64,000 bases of DNA from Phycisphaerales bacterium (GCA_020639075.1 JACKHI010000001.1:1-64000); one strand, 5' to 3'; shown: positions 53,665-63,084, counted from the first letter of the stretch. Notes: generated by a model from the letters alone, not told the origin. Program-made: numbers and translations.

Positions 53665-55449
53665 CTATCCTCGACCTCCTTCGATCGCCTTGTCGATTGC
53701 GGCAATCAGGCGTTCTGTTGTCCACGGTTTCGTCAGAAACGACGCAACGTTTGGCTCGTTGGCCATACCGATCACTGCGGACTTTGTCGCGTTTCCCGTG
53801 AGGATCACACATTTCAATTGAGGCACAGACTTCTGAAGCCGTCGCACCAGCTCCCTGCCCGACATTTCCGGCATCATCAAATCAACGATGACCGCATCGA
53901 AACGATGCGCATCGATCAGCCGAAGCGCGTTTTCGCCGGAGCAAGCGACAGATACGTCGATTCCGACGATTCTGAGTTCCCGCCGAATCGCGTTGCAGAT
54001 CATCAGCGAGTCGTCGACGACCAGGACCTGACGGCTGTGCTGCTTCTTGCCGTTGGCGGCTGTCGGAATGTCGAACACTTCAATCGATCCGGGAAGCTCG
54101 AGCCCCATTTCGACTTGTGGGGAGGGCTCGGGCATCGACTGTCGTGTCGCGATCGGTTTGACTGCCGCAGGCGTCGAATCCGCCGCCGGCGCCGCGTCGG
54201 ATGCACCGTAGACCCAGACGCCGTCGAGGAGCTCGCCCGACAGGCCGAGTTTGCGAATGCGTTCGAGCATTCGCCCAGTGAGTTCGGTGCCTTCCTTGAG
54301 CAGCAAGACGCCTTCGCTATTCTCGATCGGCCGCGCCAGGATCAGCCCTTCGTGCAAGTGGAGCGCCGAGACCTGCACCTCGGCTTGCACGGGTGAGTTT
54401 CTCGCGTCTTCGTCGAACATTTCGAGCGCCGTGTCCACAACGCGCGGATCGAGACGGACGCCGCGTGCCTGGCGCAACGCCTCGACGGCCGCTCGATGGC
54501 GCACGATCGCCGGCTTGTCCATGTGGCAGGAGATGTCGTAGGCGTCGGCGACTGCAATGATCCGTGAAGCGAGCGGCAACGCTGCGGCAGTCGCCTCGAT
54601 CGTGAATGGATCCGAATGATGGAGAATCGCGTCGGCGATTTTCTCGAATCCCGTCACGCGTGCGACGATTCGATGCCCTATCTGCGAGAATTCCGCCTGG
54701 CTCTTCGCCTGGGGCGCCGCGGCGTCGCTGACCGGTGGAACGGCGATCCTGCCGAGTTCGTGAAGTCGCGCTGCAAACTCAACTTCCTTCATTTCGCGCT
54801 CGGTCAGTCCGAGCCGCAGCGCTATACGCGACGCCATTTCCGCGACACGTTTTGAGTGAAACCCGACGTTCGGGCTGTGGGTTTCGAGTGTTTCCGCAAG
54901 GACCGACACAGTGTCGCACAGCGATCGTTCGAGTTCCTGCCGCATCTGATTGAGTTCCGCGCATCGTCGGCTTAGATCGAGTGTCCGCTCCGCAATCCGC
55001 TTTTCAAGGTCGGCATTCATCGTCTCGAGCTGGCGCTTTTGCTCGGCCACGAGTCGCTCAAGGCGCTTATGTTCCTGGCGCTGTTCGAAGGACTGGACGG
55101 CCTCGGAAATCGTCAAACGAAGCTGTTCATCGTCCCACGGTTTGAGCAGCAATTGATGGACGCGTCCGTCGTTGACGGATCGCTGAACGCTGTCGAAATC
55201 CGAGTAGCCCGTCAGCGTGATCCGTACGGAGTCCGGCTGAAGCCGATACGCTTCGCTCAGGACTTCAGCGCCTGTTACCTGGGGCATGCGTTGATCGCAG
55301 ACGATGACGGCGATCTCCTCCTGCTTCAGGAGTTCCATGGCCGCGACGCCGCTGTCCGCCGTGATGACGCGATAGTCGTCACGATGCAGCAGTCGTCTCA
55401 ACGCGCGCAGGACGGCTTGTTCGTCATCGACGATCAGGACGGTGCTCAT
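53665..55449 (-). CDS. REC - degenerate HD-GYP - REC protein
   Basis: A 594-residue protein with an N-terminal REC (D52), coiled linker, an HD-GYP-type domain and a C-terminal REC (about residues 475-590, phospho-Asp D523 in IVDLMMPEMSG). The catalytic HD is replaced by HE (LHELGRIAV, 230-231), the following GK by GR, and the HHE motif by HHS; the GYP triad is lost. It is therefore probably not a phosphodiesterase and may sense or bind partners. Its start overlaps the HDOD gene by 26 nt. Confidence 0.85.
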   Translation of the reverse strand: MSTVLIVDDEQAVLRALRRLLHRDDYRVITADSGVAAMELLKQEEIAVIVCDQRMPQVTGAEVLSEAYRLQPDSVRITLTGYSDFDSVQRSVNDGRVHQLLLKPWDDEQLRLTISEAVQSFEQRQEHKRLERLVAEQKRQLETMNADLEKRIAERTLDLSRRCAELNQMRQELERSLCDTVSVLAETLETHSPNVGFHSKRVAEMASRIALRLGLTEREMKEVEFAARLHELGRIAVPPVSDAAAPQAKSQAEFSQIGHRIVARVTGFEKIADAILHHSDPFTIEATAAALPLASRIIAVADAYDISCHMDKPAIVRHRAAVEALRQARGVRLDPRVVDTALEMFDEDARNSPVQAEVQVSALHLHEGLILARPIENSEGVLLLKEGTELTGRMLERIRKLGLSGELLDGVWVYGASDAAPAADSTPAAVKPIATRQSMPEPSPQVEMGLELPGSIEVFDIPTAANGKKQHSRQVLVVDDSLMICNAIRRELRIVGIDVSVACSGENALRLIDAHRFDAVIVDLMMPEMSGRELVRRLQKSVPQLKCVILTGNATKSAVIGMANEPNVASFLTKPWTTERLIAAIDKAIEGGRG

Positions 55450-56665
55450 GATTCAATCGCTCCTCAATCCAAGCGACGTCGAAGAGTGAGAACACGCGAG
55501 GGATCGTGAAGACGCGAGCCGCGCCATCGTGCCGGCGACGTCCGGAGTCGGTGTCGTCCAGTCGAACGACGGGGCCTCGAACATCGCGCGCGATTCGCTC
55601 GGCAGTCGCGAGGCTCTCATCGCCTTCATTCAGTGCGATAAAGAGGATTGCCCCATTCGCCGTTTCGGCCGAGAGGGCATCGGGTGCGACGATCTGCGTT
55701 TCATATCCGAGTTGCTCGAGCAGCAGGAGTCCGATGCGGTTGTCGGCGGCATCCGTCGCGATCCACACGGCGCGTTTGTTCGTCGCGGTGCAGTCCGGCG
55801 TCGCGCGGCCGCCGGCTTCAAACATTGCAAAGGCTTCGTCGGTCCGTTGCGCCAGCGTGCCGAGGATCGTCCGTTCGTCCGACGGCGAGAGTCCGAGGTA
55901 CTGGCTGGTTTGCGCGAGGCTGTTTGCCCGATTCGACTGAATATCAAGTCCGAATCCCATCAGCTCGGCGTAGATATCCGCCAACATCGTGATCGCCAAC
56001 AACCGCCGGTCGCCGCCGATGACGGCGTCGGTCGCATCGTGATGATCGCCCGTGATGTCGCAGAGCGCCGCTGGCAGCCCCCATCTGGACAGGATTCGGA
56101 CGCCGAGTTTCGTATGGTCCGTGTTGATGACGCTACGCTCGACTGCGAGCAAGTCCGCGCTGCCCGACGCCGCTGCGAGAATCCGCTCGAAATCCGCGGG
56201 GACGATCTTCGCAATGGCGAGCTGGCCGATATCGTGCAGCAAGCCTGCGAGAAACGCCTCTTCGGCCGGTTTGAACCCGACGCGCACCGCGATCGTCTCG
56301 GCCGCGACGGCGGAGGCGACGGAGTGTCGCCACAGGACGCCGTGACTCGAGACTGACTCTCTTGAGGCGCCGAACGCATCGTTGGTGCACATGCCGATGA
56401 CGAGATTGCGAACCGCAATCGTACCGAGTCGGACGACAGCGCGGCTGATTTGCGTGATCTTCCCGGCTGCGCCGTAGAACGGCGAATTCGCCACGCGCAG
56501 AATTCTGGCCGCAAGCGCCGGATCCTCCGAGATGATCGACGCGATGCCCTCAGCGCAGAGATTCGCGTTCTCGCAGGCAGTCACGATCCGTGTCGCGACG
56601 GCCGGGAACGGCGGTAGCGCCTCGATCTTGTCGACCAGGCCGATCTTGTTTCGAAGCATCGTCAT
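55424..56665 (-). CDS. HDOD domain protein
   Basis: A 413-residue protein. The HDOD domain covers about residues 10-215 (LPPFPAVATRIV, EDPALAARILRVANSPFYG, AFLAGLLHDIGQLAI). HDOD is a non-catalytic relative of HD-GYP, found in signalling proteins. The region after about 300 resembles a receiver-like fold without clear phospho-Asp (AVWIATDAADNRIGLLLLEQLGYE). The start at 56665 shares an A with the preceding stop. Confidence 0.85.
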   Translation of the reverse strand: MTMLRNKIGLVDKIEALPPFPAVATRIVTACENANLCAEGIASIISEDPALAARILRVANSPFYGAAGKITQISRAVVRLGTIAVRNLVIGMCTNDAFGASRESVSSHGVLWRHSVASAVAAETIAVRVGFKPAEEAFLAGLLHDIGQLAIAKIVPADFERILAAASGSADLLAVERSVINTDHTKLGVRILSRWGLPAALCDITGDHHDATDAVIGGDRRLLAITMLADIYAELMGFGLDIQSNRANSLAQTSQYLGLSPSDERTILGTLAQRTDEAFAMFEAGGRATPDCTATNKRAVWIATDAADNRIGLLLLEQLGYETQIVAPDALSAETANGAILFIALNEGDESLATAERIARDVRGPVVRLDDTDSGRRRHDGAARVFTIPRVFSLFDVAWIEERLNHEHRPDRR

Positions 56666-57555
56666 CAGACACACTCCCAGATCATGATCACGCTGGTTCT
56701 GCAGTCGATCGCGCCGATCTGATTCACTCGCCATTCCAGTGTCTTGTCTCCCTGCCGGAGGCGACCCGCGTTTGCGCGGGCCGTGGCCTCGCGCGCGTCG
56801 GGCAAACCTGAGACGAGATCGGGCGGCAGCGCCGCATTCAGTGGAATACCCACCGGATCACATGTGCCGCGAACGACGAACTCTCTCGCCCGTCGATTGG
56901 CGCTGACGATGAGGTTGTTCGAGTCGACCGCGATCACGGCGACGTCAACGGATTCCATCAGGCTTTGGGCGCACGCCAACCCGAGGCTGGCGTCGGCGGA
57001 CATCTGTGACAATCGTTCGTTCGCCGTGACCAGCTGTTCGTTTTGCAGGCGAATGCGCTCGTAGAGACGCTTGTTTTCCGCGAGCAGCTGTTGCTGTTCC
57101 AGGGCGCGCAGGATGCTGAGCTTGAGTTCTTCGTCGTTCCAGGGTTTGGTCAGAAAGCGGTAGATCGCACCCCCGTTGATGGCACGGATGATCGCGTTGA
57201 TTTCGGCGTATCCGCTGAGGATCATGCGAATCGTGTCCGGGAAGCGGTCTCGAACCTGCTCGAGGAGCTCCGTGCCCGTCATTTTCGGCATTCGATAGTC
57301 CGAGATGACAAGATGAACAGGCTCGGCATCCAGTATCCGAAGCGCCGCTTGACCGGAATCGGCGAGGATCACGTCATACGGTTCACGGCGCAGCAATCGC
57401 GCAAGGGACTTCAGAATGCTCGGCTCGTCGTCGACAAGCAGCACTCGCGCATCCGAAACGTGAGTCGCAGGCTGCGACATCGCCTGTTCTGCGACGCGGC
57501 CTGAATCGCCGATGGCGTTGCGAGCCTCGGGATCGTGTGTAGTAACTGCGGTCAT
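56665..57555 (-). CDS. Response regulator with PAS-like C-terminal domain
   Basis: A 296-residue protein. A REC domain (about residues 37-155) has the acceptor Asp in LVISDYRMPKMTG and Lys in FLTKPW. A coiled coil (about 155-190) precedes a PAS-like domain (VDVAVIAVDSNNLIVSANRRAREF). The DYRMPKMTG receiver resembles those of other genes in this operon (FLTKPW, LLLKPW), so these receivers are related duplicates. It overlaps its neighbour by 4 nt. Confidence 0.85.
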   Translation of the reverse strand: MTAVTTHDPEARNAIGDSGRVAEQAMSQPATHVSDARVLLVDDEPSILKSLARLLRREPYDVILADSGQAALRILDAEPVHLVISDYRMPKMTGTELLEQVRDRFPDTIRMILSGYAEINAIIRAINGGAIYRFLTKPWNDEELKLSILRALEQQQLLAENKRLYERIRLQNEQLVTANERLSQMSADASLGLACAQSLMESVDVAVIAVDSNNLIVSANRRAREFVVRGTCDPVGIPLNAALPPDLVSGLPDAREATARANAGRLRQGDKTLEWRVNQIGAIDCRTSVIMIWECV

Positions 57556-58973
57556 GTCGCATCTCCCTCGGAAGCGGCCGAATCACGCGTCGGCAACTCG
57601 ACGCGCATGATGGCGCCGTTGCCGTCAATCGAACTGGCCGTGAGTTGACCGCCATGTGCGTGCACGATGCCCAGCGACAAATGCAGCCCCAGGCCGGTTC
57701 CCTCGCCGACGTCCTTTGTCGTGAAGAATGGGTCAAAGATCTTCGGCAGATTCTCTTCCGAGATGCCGGTTCCCGTGTCCTGGATTTCGACCCATACAAC
57801 GCGGCCGTCGTATCCGGTTCGAAGCGTGATCGTGCCGTGCTCCGGGATCGCCTGGCCTGCATTGATCAGCAGGTTGAGAAATACCTGGCCGATCTTGGCG
57901 CCATCACACCGGACGGGCGGCATGTCGCCGTATTCCTTGACGACCTCCGCTTTGTGTTTCAGTTCATTCCATGCGACAGTCAGAGATCGATCCAGAATAT
58001 CGTTGACGATCGCCTCGACTTCGCCCGGACCGTCCACGTGCGAGAACGCCCGCATATCGGCGACGATCTTCCGAACGCGTTCAGTTCCTTCGATGGAGTC
58101 GCGAAGTAGTTCATCCACGTCGTCGACGATGAAATCGATGTCCTTCTCCTGATACATCCGGCGGGCGGGTTCAATCTGATGGGCGAGCCGTTCGTCCTGG
58201 AGACAGGCACGCACGACGCCGTCGTACGCGCTGAGGACCAACTTCATGTCGGCGATGTAACGGACCAGCGAATTGAGATTGCTGGAAACGAATCCGATGG
58301 GATTGTTAATTTCGTGCGCCATGCCGGCCGCCAACTTGCCGATCGCGGCCATCTTGTCCGCCGCGAGCAGTTGCGACTGCTGTTCCTGGATGCGCGTCGT
58401 CATTTCCTGTTCGCGCGCGGCGTATTCCCTGATTTCGATCAGCTGCTGTTCGAGCTCGTTGCGATGCTCCTTCAATTCACGCTGTAGCGACGCGACGCGC
58501 ACATGCGTTCGAACGCGGGCGATGAGTTCCGACTCATGGGCCGTCTTGGATATGTAGTCGACGCCGCCGGTTTCGAATCCTTGCACCTTTTTCGAAGTCT
58601 CGCCTTCCGACGTCACGAAGATCACGGGAATGTCCGCCAGCTGAGGTTGGGCTTTGATCGCCAGGCATACTTCGTACCCGTTCATATCGGGCATGTGGAC
58701 GTCGAGCAGGATGGCCAGCGGCCCGACGCTCGCCGCCCGGCGGATCGCCTCGGCGCCGTTCTCCGCCGTATGAACGTTGAAACCGTGCTTCTCCAGGCAG
58801 AGCTTCCAACGCGTTCGAAAAAAGGCGTAGTCGTCGACCACGAGTAATGGTGGGCGACTCTCGTTCTGCGGCGGCTCGGCGGCGACAGATGCAGCGACGT
58901 CGATTTCCGTTGTATCGGCCGCCTGCTGCGCCGATGAGTCCAGCCGTGGTCTATCGAGCGTTGGCGTCGTCAT
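57552..58973 (-). CDS. REC-histidine kinase hybrid
   Basis: A 473-residue protein from ATG 58973. REC: D91 (LLDVHMPDMNG). Coiled coil about 155-205. HisKA with the H-box AGMAHEINNPIGF (H220). HATPase_c with N-box VFLNLLINAGQAI, G-boxes DTGTGISEE and TTKDVGEGTGLGLHL. The frame extends upstream to 59222 but that part is antisense to the next gene. It overlaps the preceding kinase gene by 23 nt. No membrane segment: a cytoplasmic kinase. Confidence 0.9.
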   Translation of the reverse strand: MTTPTLDRPRLDSSAQQAADTTEIDVAASVAAEPPQNESRPPLLVVDDYAFFRTRWKLCLEKHGFNVHTAENGAEAIRRAASVGPLAILLDVHMPDMNGYEVCLAIKAQPQLADIPVIFVTSEGETSKKVQGFETGGVDYISKTAHESELIARVRTHVRVASLQRELKEHRNELEQQLIEIREYAAREQEMTTRIQEQQSQLLAADKMAAIGKLAAGMAHEINNPIGFVSSNLNSLVRYIADMKLVLSAYDGVVRACLQDERLAHQIEPARRMYQEKDIDFIVDDVDELLRDSIEGTERVRKIVADMRAFSHVDGPGEVEAIVNDILDRSLTVAWNELKHKAEVVKEYGDMPPVRCDGAKIGQVFLNLLINAGQAIPEHGTITLRTGYDGRVVWVEIQDTGTGISEENLPKIFDPFFTTKDVGEGTGLGLHLSLGIVHAHGGQLTASSIDGNGAIMRVELPTRDSAASEGDAT

Positions 58974-59922
58974 CAACTTTGTTTCCCTCCGTCGGCCCCG
59001 AGATCGGCCATTGCAGTCGAAACGTCGTACCCATGCCCACTTCGCTGTGCACGCGGATTTCGCCGTCGTGCGAACGCATGATCTGATAGGCCATATGCAA
59101 CCCGAGACCGGTCCCCTGACCGACGTCCTTGGTGGTGAAGAATGGCTCGAAGATCCTCTCGATTGTCGACGGCGCCATGCCGCAGCCCGTGTCGGACACG
59201 TCGACCCAGACGTCGTGGCCATCCTGGCCGGTTCGGATTCGAATCTCGCCGCGATCCACGATCGCCTGAGCGGCGTTGACGAGGAGATTCAAAAGGACCT
59301 GGCCGATGCGCCCCGCGAAGCAGGCGACCGGCGGAAGATCGGCGTACTCCTTCACGATGTCCGCTTTGTATTTCAGTTCGTTCCACGCGACGCTGATTGC
59401 CTTGTCAATCAGTTGATTGATGTCATGAAGCGCGAGATCAGGGCCGTCGACGTGCGCGAAGTCCCGGAGATCGCCGACGATCTTGCGGACGCGCGAAAGG
59501 CCTTCGTTTGATTCGGCGAGCAATGCCTCGATGTCCCCGACGACATTGTCCAGGTCGATCGCGTCCGCCAGCGTTTCGACATTGCGAGCCGACTCGACGA
59601 TCGTCCTGCCTTCATTGGCGCAGTCAATCACGAGTGTGCGACAGGCGTTGATGTATCTCAACAGGTCCGCCACGTATTCGCCGAGTGTATTCAGATTGCT
59701 TGATACGTACCCAACCGGGTTGTTTACTTCGTGGGCAACGCCGGCGGCAAGCTGGCCGATGCACGCCAGCTTGTCGGAATGCACGAGCTTGCTCTGAGCC
59801 GACTGCAGCTCCGCCAGAGCGCTCGCGAGATCGGCATTCGCGGCGTCGAGCCTGCGCTCCGCATCGCGGCGAGCGCAGCGTTCAAGCTCAAGCACTTCAG
59901 AAAGTGGTATTGCTTCGTTCAT
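58951..59922 (-). CDS. Cytoplasmic histidine kinase
   Basis: A 323-residue kinase without a sensor domain beyond a coiled coil (residues about 10-45). The H-box is AAGVAHEVNNPVGYVSSNLNTL (H64) and the HATPase has VLLNLLVNAAQAI, DTGCGMAPS and TTKDVGQGTGLGLHMAY. It is closely similar in layout to the hybrid kinase downstream, indicating duplication. It lies 25 bp after the small receiver gene. Confidence 0.9.
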   Translation of the reverse strand: MNEAIPLSEVLELERCARRDAERRLDAANADLASALAELQSAQSKLVHSDKLACIGQLAAGVAHEVNNPVGYVSSNLNTLGEYVADLLRYINACRTLVIDCANEGRTIVESARNVETLADAIDLDNVVGDIEALLAESNEGLSRVRKIVGDLRDFAHVDGPDLALHDINQLIDKAISVAWNELKYKADIVKEYADLPPVACFAGRIGQVLLNLLVNAAQAIVDRGEIRIRTGQDGHDVWVDVSDTGCGMAPSTIERIFEPFFTTKDVGQGTGLGLHMAYQIMRSHDGEIRVHSEVGMGTTFRLQWPISGPTEGNKVDDDANAR

Positions 59923-59947
59923 TTGCGTCGTCCTCTCCTCCGAGGGC

Positions 59948-60406
59948 CTAGTCCGGCGCGTCTGTCACAAGTCGTTCCTGGATCCTGTCCTTCTGTTTGG
60001 ACCACTTGCGCGGGTGCATTCCGATGACGTCCATCAACAACTGTCGAATCGCGCCCTGCGGCCAGGGTTTGGGAATGAGGCGAAAGATCCTCGCACCGTT
60101 GATCGCGGGCACGACGACTTCCGGGTTCGCGCAATGGGCGGTCAACAGGACGCGCGTGGTGTTGGGCGAGAGGGATGCCGCCGTCATCAATACGTCGACA
60201 CCGTGCATGCCAGGCATCGTGGCGTCGCAGATCAGCAATTGGATCGACTCCCGATTCAGGATATCGAGCCCGTCGGCGCCGTTTTCCGCACAGTGGACGC
60301 GGCAGCCGAGCCGACCCAATTCGCGCTTCAGCGCCTGATGAACGCCCGGCTCGTCGTCGATGCAGAGCACCTGGTAGCGATTGGAGCGTTGTTGTGAAGT
60401 ACTCAT
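59948..60406 (-). CDS. Single-domain receiver protein
   Basis: A 152-residue receiver: CIDDEPGVHQAL, acceptor Asp in LLICDATMPGMHG, Thr-type position LLTAHC and Lys in LIPKPWPQG. A short basic tail (HPRKWSKQKDRIQER) follows and no output domain is present. It overlaps the preceding gene by 4 nt and probably relays phosphate within the operon. Confidence 0.87.
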   Translation of the reverse strand: MSTSQQRSNRYQVLCIDDEPGVHQALKRELGRLGCRVHCAENGADGLDILNRESIQLLICDATMPGMHGVDVLMTAASLSPNTTRVLLTAHCANPEVVVPAINGARIFRLIPKPWPQGAIRQLLMDVIGMHPRKWSKQKDRIQERLVTDAPD

Positions 60407-61041
60407 CGAACGTCTCCCAGATTCCGGTTCGCATGCGACAGCCGATTGATGATCTCAGCGACGTTGGCGTGCGCGCGCCCGAGGATCTGCTTTTGGAGCG
60501 AATCCCGTCGAACCACGTTCGCCAGCGTGAGATTGAAGTCCAGTTCCAGGAGCGGTCCGTCGCACGATTGAATTGCCGACGCGATGTCGTGAATCGCCGA
60601 GCTTCCGGTCGATTCGGCGGCGGCAATTCGTTCCTCGGTATTGCGGGCTAACCGGAGTTGGTGTCGGATCCTCGCGCGCAATTCGTCGTCGTCGAAGGGT
60701 TTGGTCACATAGTCTGACACGCCGGCATCGAGTCCTGCGACGACTTGATGCGTCGCAGCCAACCCCGTCAGGAAGATCACGGGCGTCGGGAGCGCCGAAT
60801 TGATGGTCCCACAACGGCGTCTCTTTGATTCGAGGCGACGCAGTCGACGAAGAACTTCGTGACCCGACATCATCGGCATGGAAACGTCAAGCAACACGAG
60901 GTCAGGCCACGTCGTGCTGAAAGATCGAAGCGCGTGTCGAGGGTTGTCATGTGTAGAGGACTCGTACCCGGACCGACGCAGGCAGCGGCGCACCGCACTG
61001 AGGACGTTCGGGTCGTCGTCAATGATTGCGATTCTCGTCAT
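60403..61041 (-). CDS. Response regulator, first gene of the signalling operon
   Basis: A 212-residue protein with a REC domain (DDDPNVLSAVRRCL, acceptor Asp in LVLLDVSMPMMSG, Lys in YVTKPFDDDE) and a C-terminal helical stretch (about 140-212) of unknown type. The following seven genes overlap it or each other or lie within 25 bp, so it heads one long transcript. A sigma-54-type promoter lies about 85 bp upstream (61126-61141). Confidence 0.87.
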   Translation of the reverse strand: MTRIAIIDDDPNVLSAVRRCLRRSGYESSTHDNPRHALRSFSTTWPDLVLLDVSMPMMSGHEVLRRLRRLESKRRRCGTINSALPTPVIFLTGLAATHQVVAGLDAGVSDYVTKPFDDDELRARIRHQLRLARNTEERIAAAESTGSSAIHDIASAIQSCDGPLLELDFNLTLANVVRRDSLQKQILGRAHANVAEIINRLSHANRNLGDVR

Positions 61042-61125
61042 GCGAATCGAACCCTCGTGTTCGCGAGCCGGGGCTCCGACGACCGCTTCAGCGGACGGCG
61101 GGCCCGGCGTGTCCGGACCACATAG

Positions 61126-61141
61126 GGCAATCGCCGTGCCT
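61126..61141 (-). promoter_or_regulatory. Sigma-54 (-24/-12) promoter for the signalling operon
   Basis: On the minus strand AGGCACG-GCGA-TTGC matches the consensus TGGCACG-N4-TTGC except for the first base. GG and GC are 10 bp apart as required. It lies 85 bp before the first ATG (61041), predicting a start near 61115. No other gene is in the 61042-61326 gap. Confidence 0.75.
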
Positions 61142-61255
61142 GTGCGTCCGTTCGAATGGATGTGGCGTTCCAGCGAGTCGAACGGCGCGAATATCGGCGG
61201 CTCGTGAACTGTCGCGATTGACGCGCATCAGTTTGGAACACATGCGTATCAAAAT

Positions 61256-61270
61256 GAGACGATGCGTCTC
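61256..61270. promoter_or_regulatory. Palindromic upstream activator site (operator 1)
   Basis: GAGACG-ATG-CGTCTC, a 6-bp perfect inverted repeat with a 3-bp spacer. It lies about 123 bp upstream of the -24 element, the usual distance for enhancer sites of sigma-54 activators. A near-identical site precedes the activator gene itself. Confidence 0.65.
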
Positions 61271-61326
61271 CAATTGGATCGCCGCCGTGTAAGAGTCGAC
61301 AGCCGGCGGGGAGGGGCTCTTCGATC

Positions 61327-62784
61327 TCAGTCCGAAATGCCGTATTTCTTGAGCTTTCGATAGAGCGTGGCGGGACCGATTTCGAGAATCTCGGCGGCGA
61401 GTCTGCGATTCCCGCCCGATGCCCGCAACGCCGCGAGGATGGCCTCGCGTTCGTACGCCGCCAATGTTCCCGCACGCGGCGTTTTACCTGAACCGGCGTT
61501 GCTGGCCGATTCAGCGATGAGGGAATTGCTCTTCTCGGATTGGTTAGACGCTGACGAAAGTCGCACCTGCGGCGGCAAGTCGGCCTCGACGATTCGAGGG
61601 CCCTGCGAAAGAAGCATGGCCCGCAGGACGACGTTGTCGATCTCCCGCACGTTGCCGGGCCAGTCGTGCGATTCAAGCACTCTCATTGCGTTGTCGTCGA
61701 ACGCCGTCGAAACCCCTGTCGATTCCCGATGTCTTCTAATGAAGTAATCGAGCAATGCGGGGACGTCATCGCGCCGCTCTCGAAGCGGAGGAATCGTGAT
61801 TTCCATGACGTTGAGTCGGTAATACAGATCCTCTCGAAAGCTCCCTTGCCTGACGGCCGACTCCAGGTCTTTGTTCGTGGCCGCGATGAATCTCGAGTTG
61901 GTTGCGAACGAGACATCGCTCCCGACCGGCCGTACCTTCCGCTCCTGCAACACGTGCAGCAACTTCACCTGGAGGCTCAGGCTTAGCTCGCCGATTTCGT
62001 CAAGAAATACAGTGCCGCCGCCGGCCGTTCGGATCAGTCCGTCGCGAACGTCACTCGCGCCCGTGTACGCGCCGCGTGCATGTCCGAACAGTTCGCTTTC
62101 AATCAGCTGCGGTCCCAGGGATGCGAGATCGACCACGACGAACGGCTGGTCGCGCCGGGGGCTCATTCGATGAATCGCGCGTGCAAGGAAGCTCTTACCT
62201 GTGCCGGTCTCGCCTCGAATCAGAATCGTCGCATCGTTGGAGGCGATACGCTCGGCAGTGCGCATAATGGATTGCATCAAGATGGAGCCGCCGACGATCG
62301 GTCCGTCCGGCGAGTTCGGTTTGCCGGCGTTCGTCGTCGACGTCGCCTTGCGACGAGCCCAGATGCGACACGCCGACCAGACGCGGCGACGAAGCTCGCC
62401 GACGTCGAACGGCTTTTCAATGAAATCGTCGGCGCCGTTTCGAGTCGAACGCACGGCCTCCTGAATGGTCCCACGGCCCGTCAGGATGATCGCCTGCGTG
62501 TTGGGGCTATGCCGTTTCAGTTGCATGAGAACGGTCTGGCCGTCAATGCCGGGCATGTTGAGATCGATGATGGCGACGGAGAAGTGATCCGATGGTCGCT
62601 GAGTCACTTCGCGCAGCGCATTCTCGCCGTCCGGCGCGAGTACGTGGACGACATCTTCTCGTCGCAATACGCGCCGCAACGCATTCCGCATGGACGAATC
62701 GTCGTCAACAACGAGAATCCGGATGGGGCGTTCGTCGTCGCTGCACACGCGGTCGATCGCTTCGATGTTGCTTTCGGCACTCAT
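61327..62784 (-). CDS. NtrC-family sigma-54-dependent response regulator
   Basis: A 485-residue activator. REC with acceptor Asp D74 (AIIDLNMPGIDG). AAA+ domain with Walker A GETGTGKS (191-198), the sigma-54 contact loop GAYTGA (238-243, Tyr for Phe), Walker B GGGTVFLDEIGEL and arginine-finger region SFREDLYYRLNV. Fis-type HTH at the C-terminus (YEREAILAALRASGGNRRLAAEILEIGPATLYRKL, motif form). It is next to the operon whose promoter it probably activates. Confidence 0.95.
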   Translation of the reverse strand: MSAESNIEAIDRVCSDDERPIRILVVDDDSSMRNALRRVLRREDVVHVLAPDGENALREVTQRPSDHFSVAIIDLNMPGIDGQTVLMQLKRHSPNTQAIILTGRGTIQEAVRSTRNGADDFIEKPFDVGELRRRVWSACRIWARRKATSTTNAGKPNSPDGPIVGGSILMQSIMRTAERIASNDATILIRGETGTGKSFLARAIHRMSPRRDQPFVVVDLASLGPQLIESELFGHARGAYTGASDVRDGLIRTAGGGTVFLDEIGELSLSLQVKLLHVLQERKVRPVGSDVSFATNSRFIAATNKDLESAVRQGSFREDLYYRLNVMEITIPPLRERRDDVPALLDYFIRRHRESTGVSTAFDDNAMRVLESHDWPGNVREIDNVVLRAMLLSQGPRIVEADLPPQVRLSSASNQSEKSNSLIAESASNAGSGKTPRAGTLAAYEREAILAALRASGGNRRLAAEILEIGPATLYRKLKKYGISD

Positions 62785-62897
62785 CGCCAGTCACGTTCCC
62801 ATGATTCAACGTGTTTTCGCCCCGCAGCCGGCATAGGCCGGCGACTGTCTTTCATCGGGTTTAGAGTCGTCGCCGATTCGGGCATTCATATCGAATT

Positions 62898-62911
62898 GAG
62901 ACGAACGTCTC
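62898..62911. promoter_or_regulatory. Palindromic operator 2, upstream of the activator gene
   Basis: GAGACG-AA-CGTCTC, the same half-sites as at 61256-61270 with a 2-bp spacer. It lies 114 bp upstream of the activator ATG (62784), consistent with autoregulation. I found no -24/-12 element in that interval. The 62912-63301 gap shows no gene apart from the terminator at 63085-63120. Confidence 0.55.
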
Positions 62912-63084
62912 GATAAAGGCGTGACACTAATGTAATCCCGAGGGAGACATCTCGAGTTTCCTCCGGACACTTCGTATGCCTCTTACGAGCTCGATGATGG
63001 GCTAACACCGAAGTTGCTGCGGAGCTGAACGGGCAGTGTTCTCGACTCGACGGCTGGCGCCACTAAACCCGTGACTTGCGTGCG

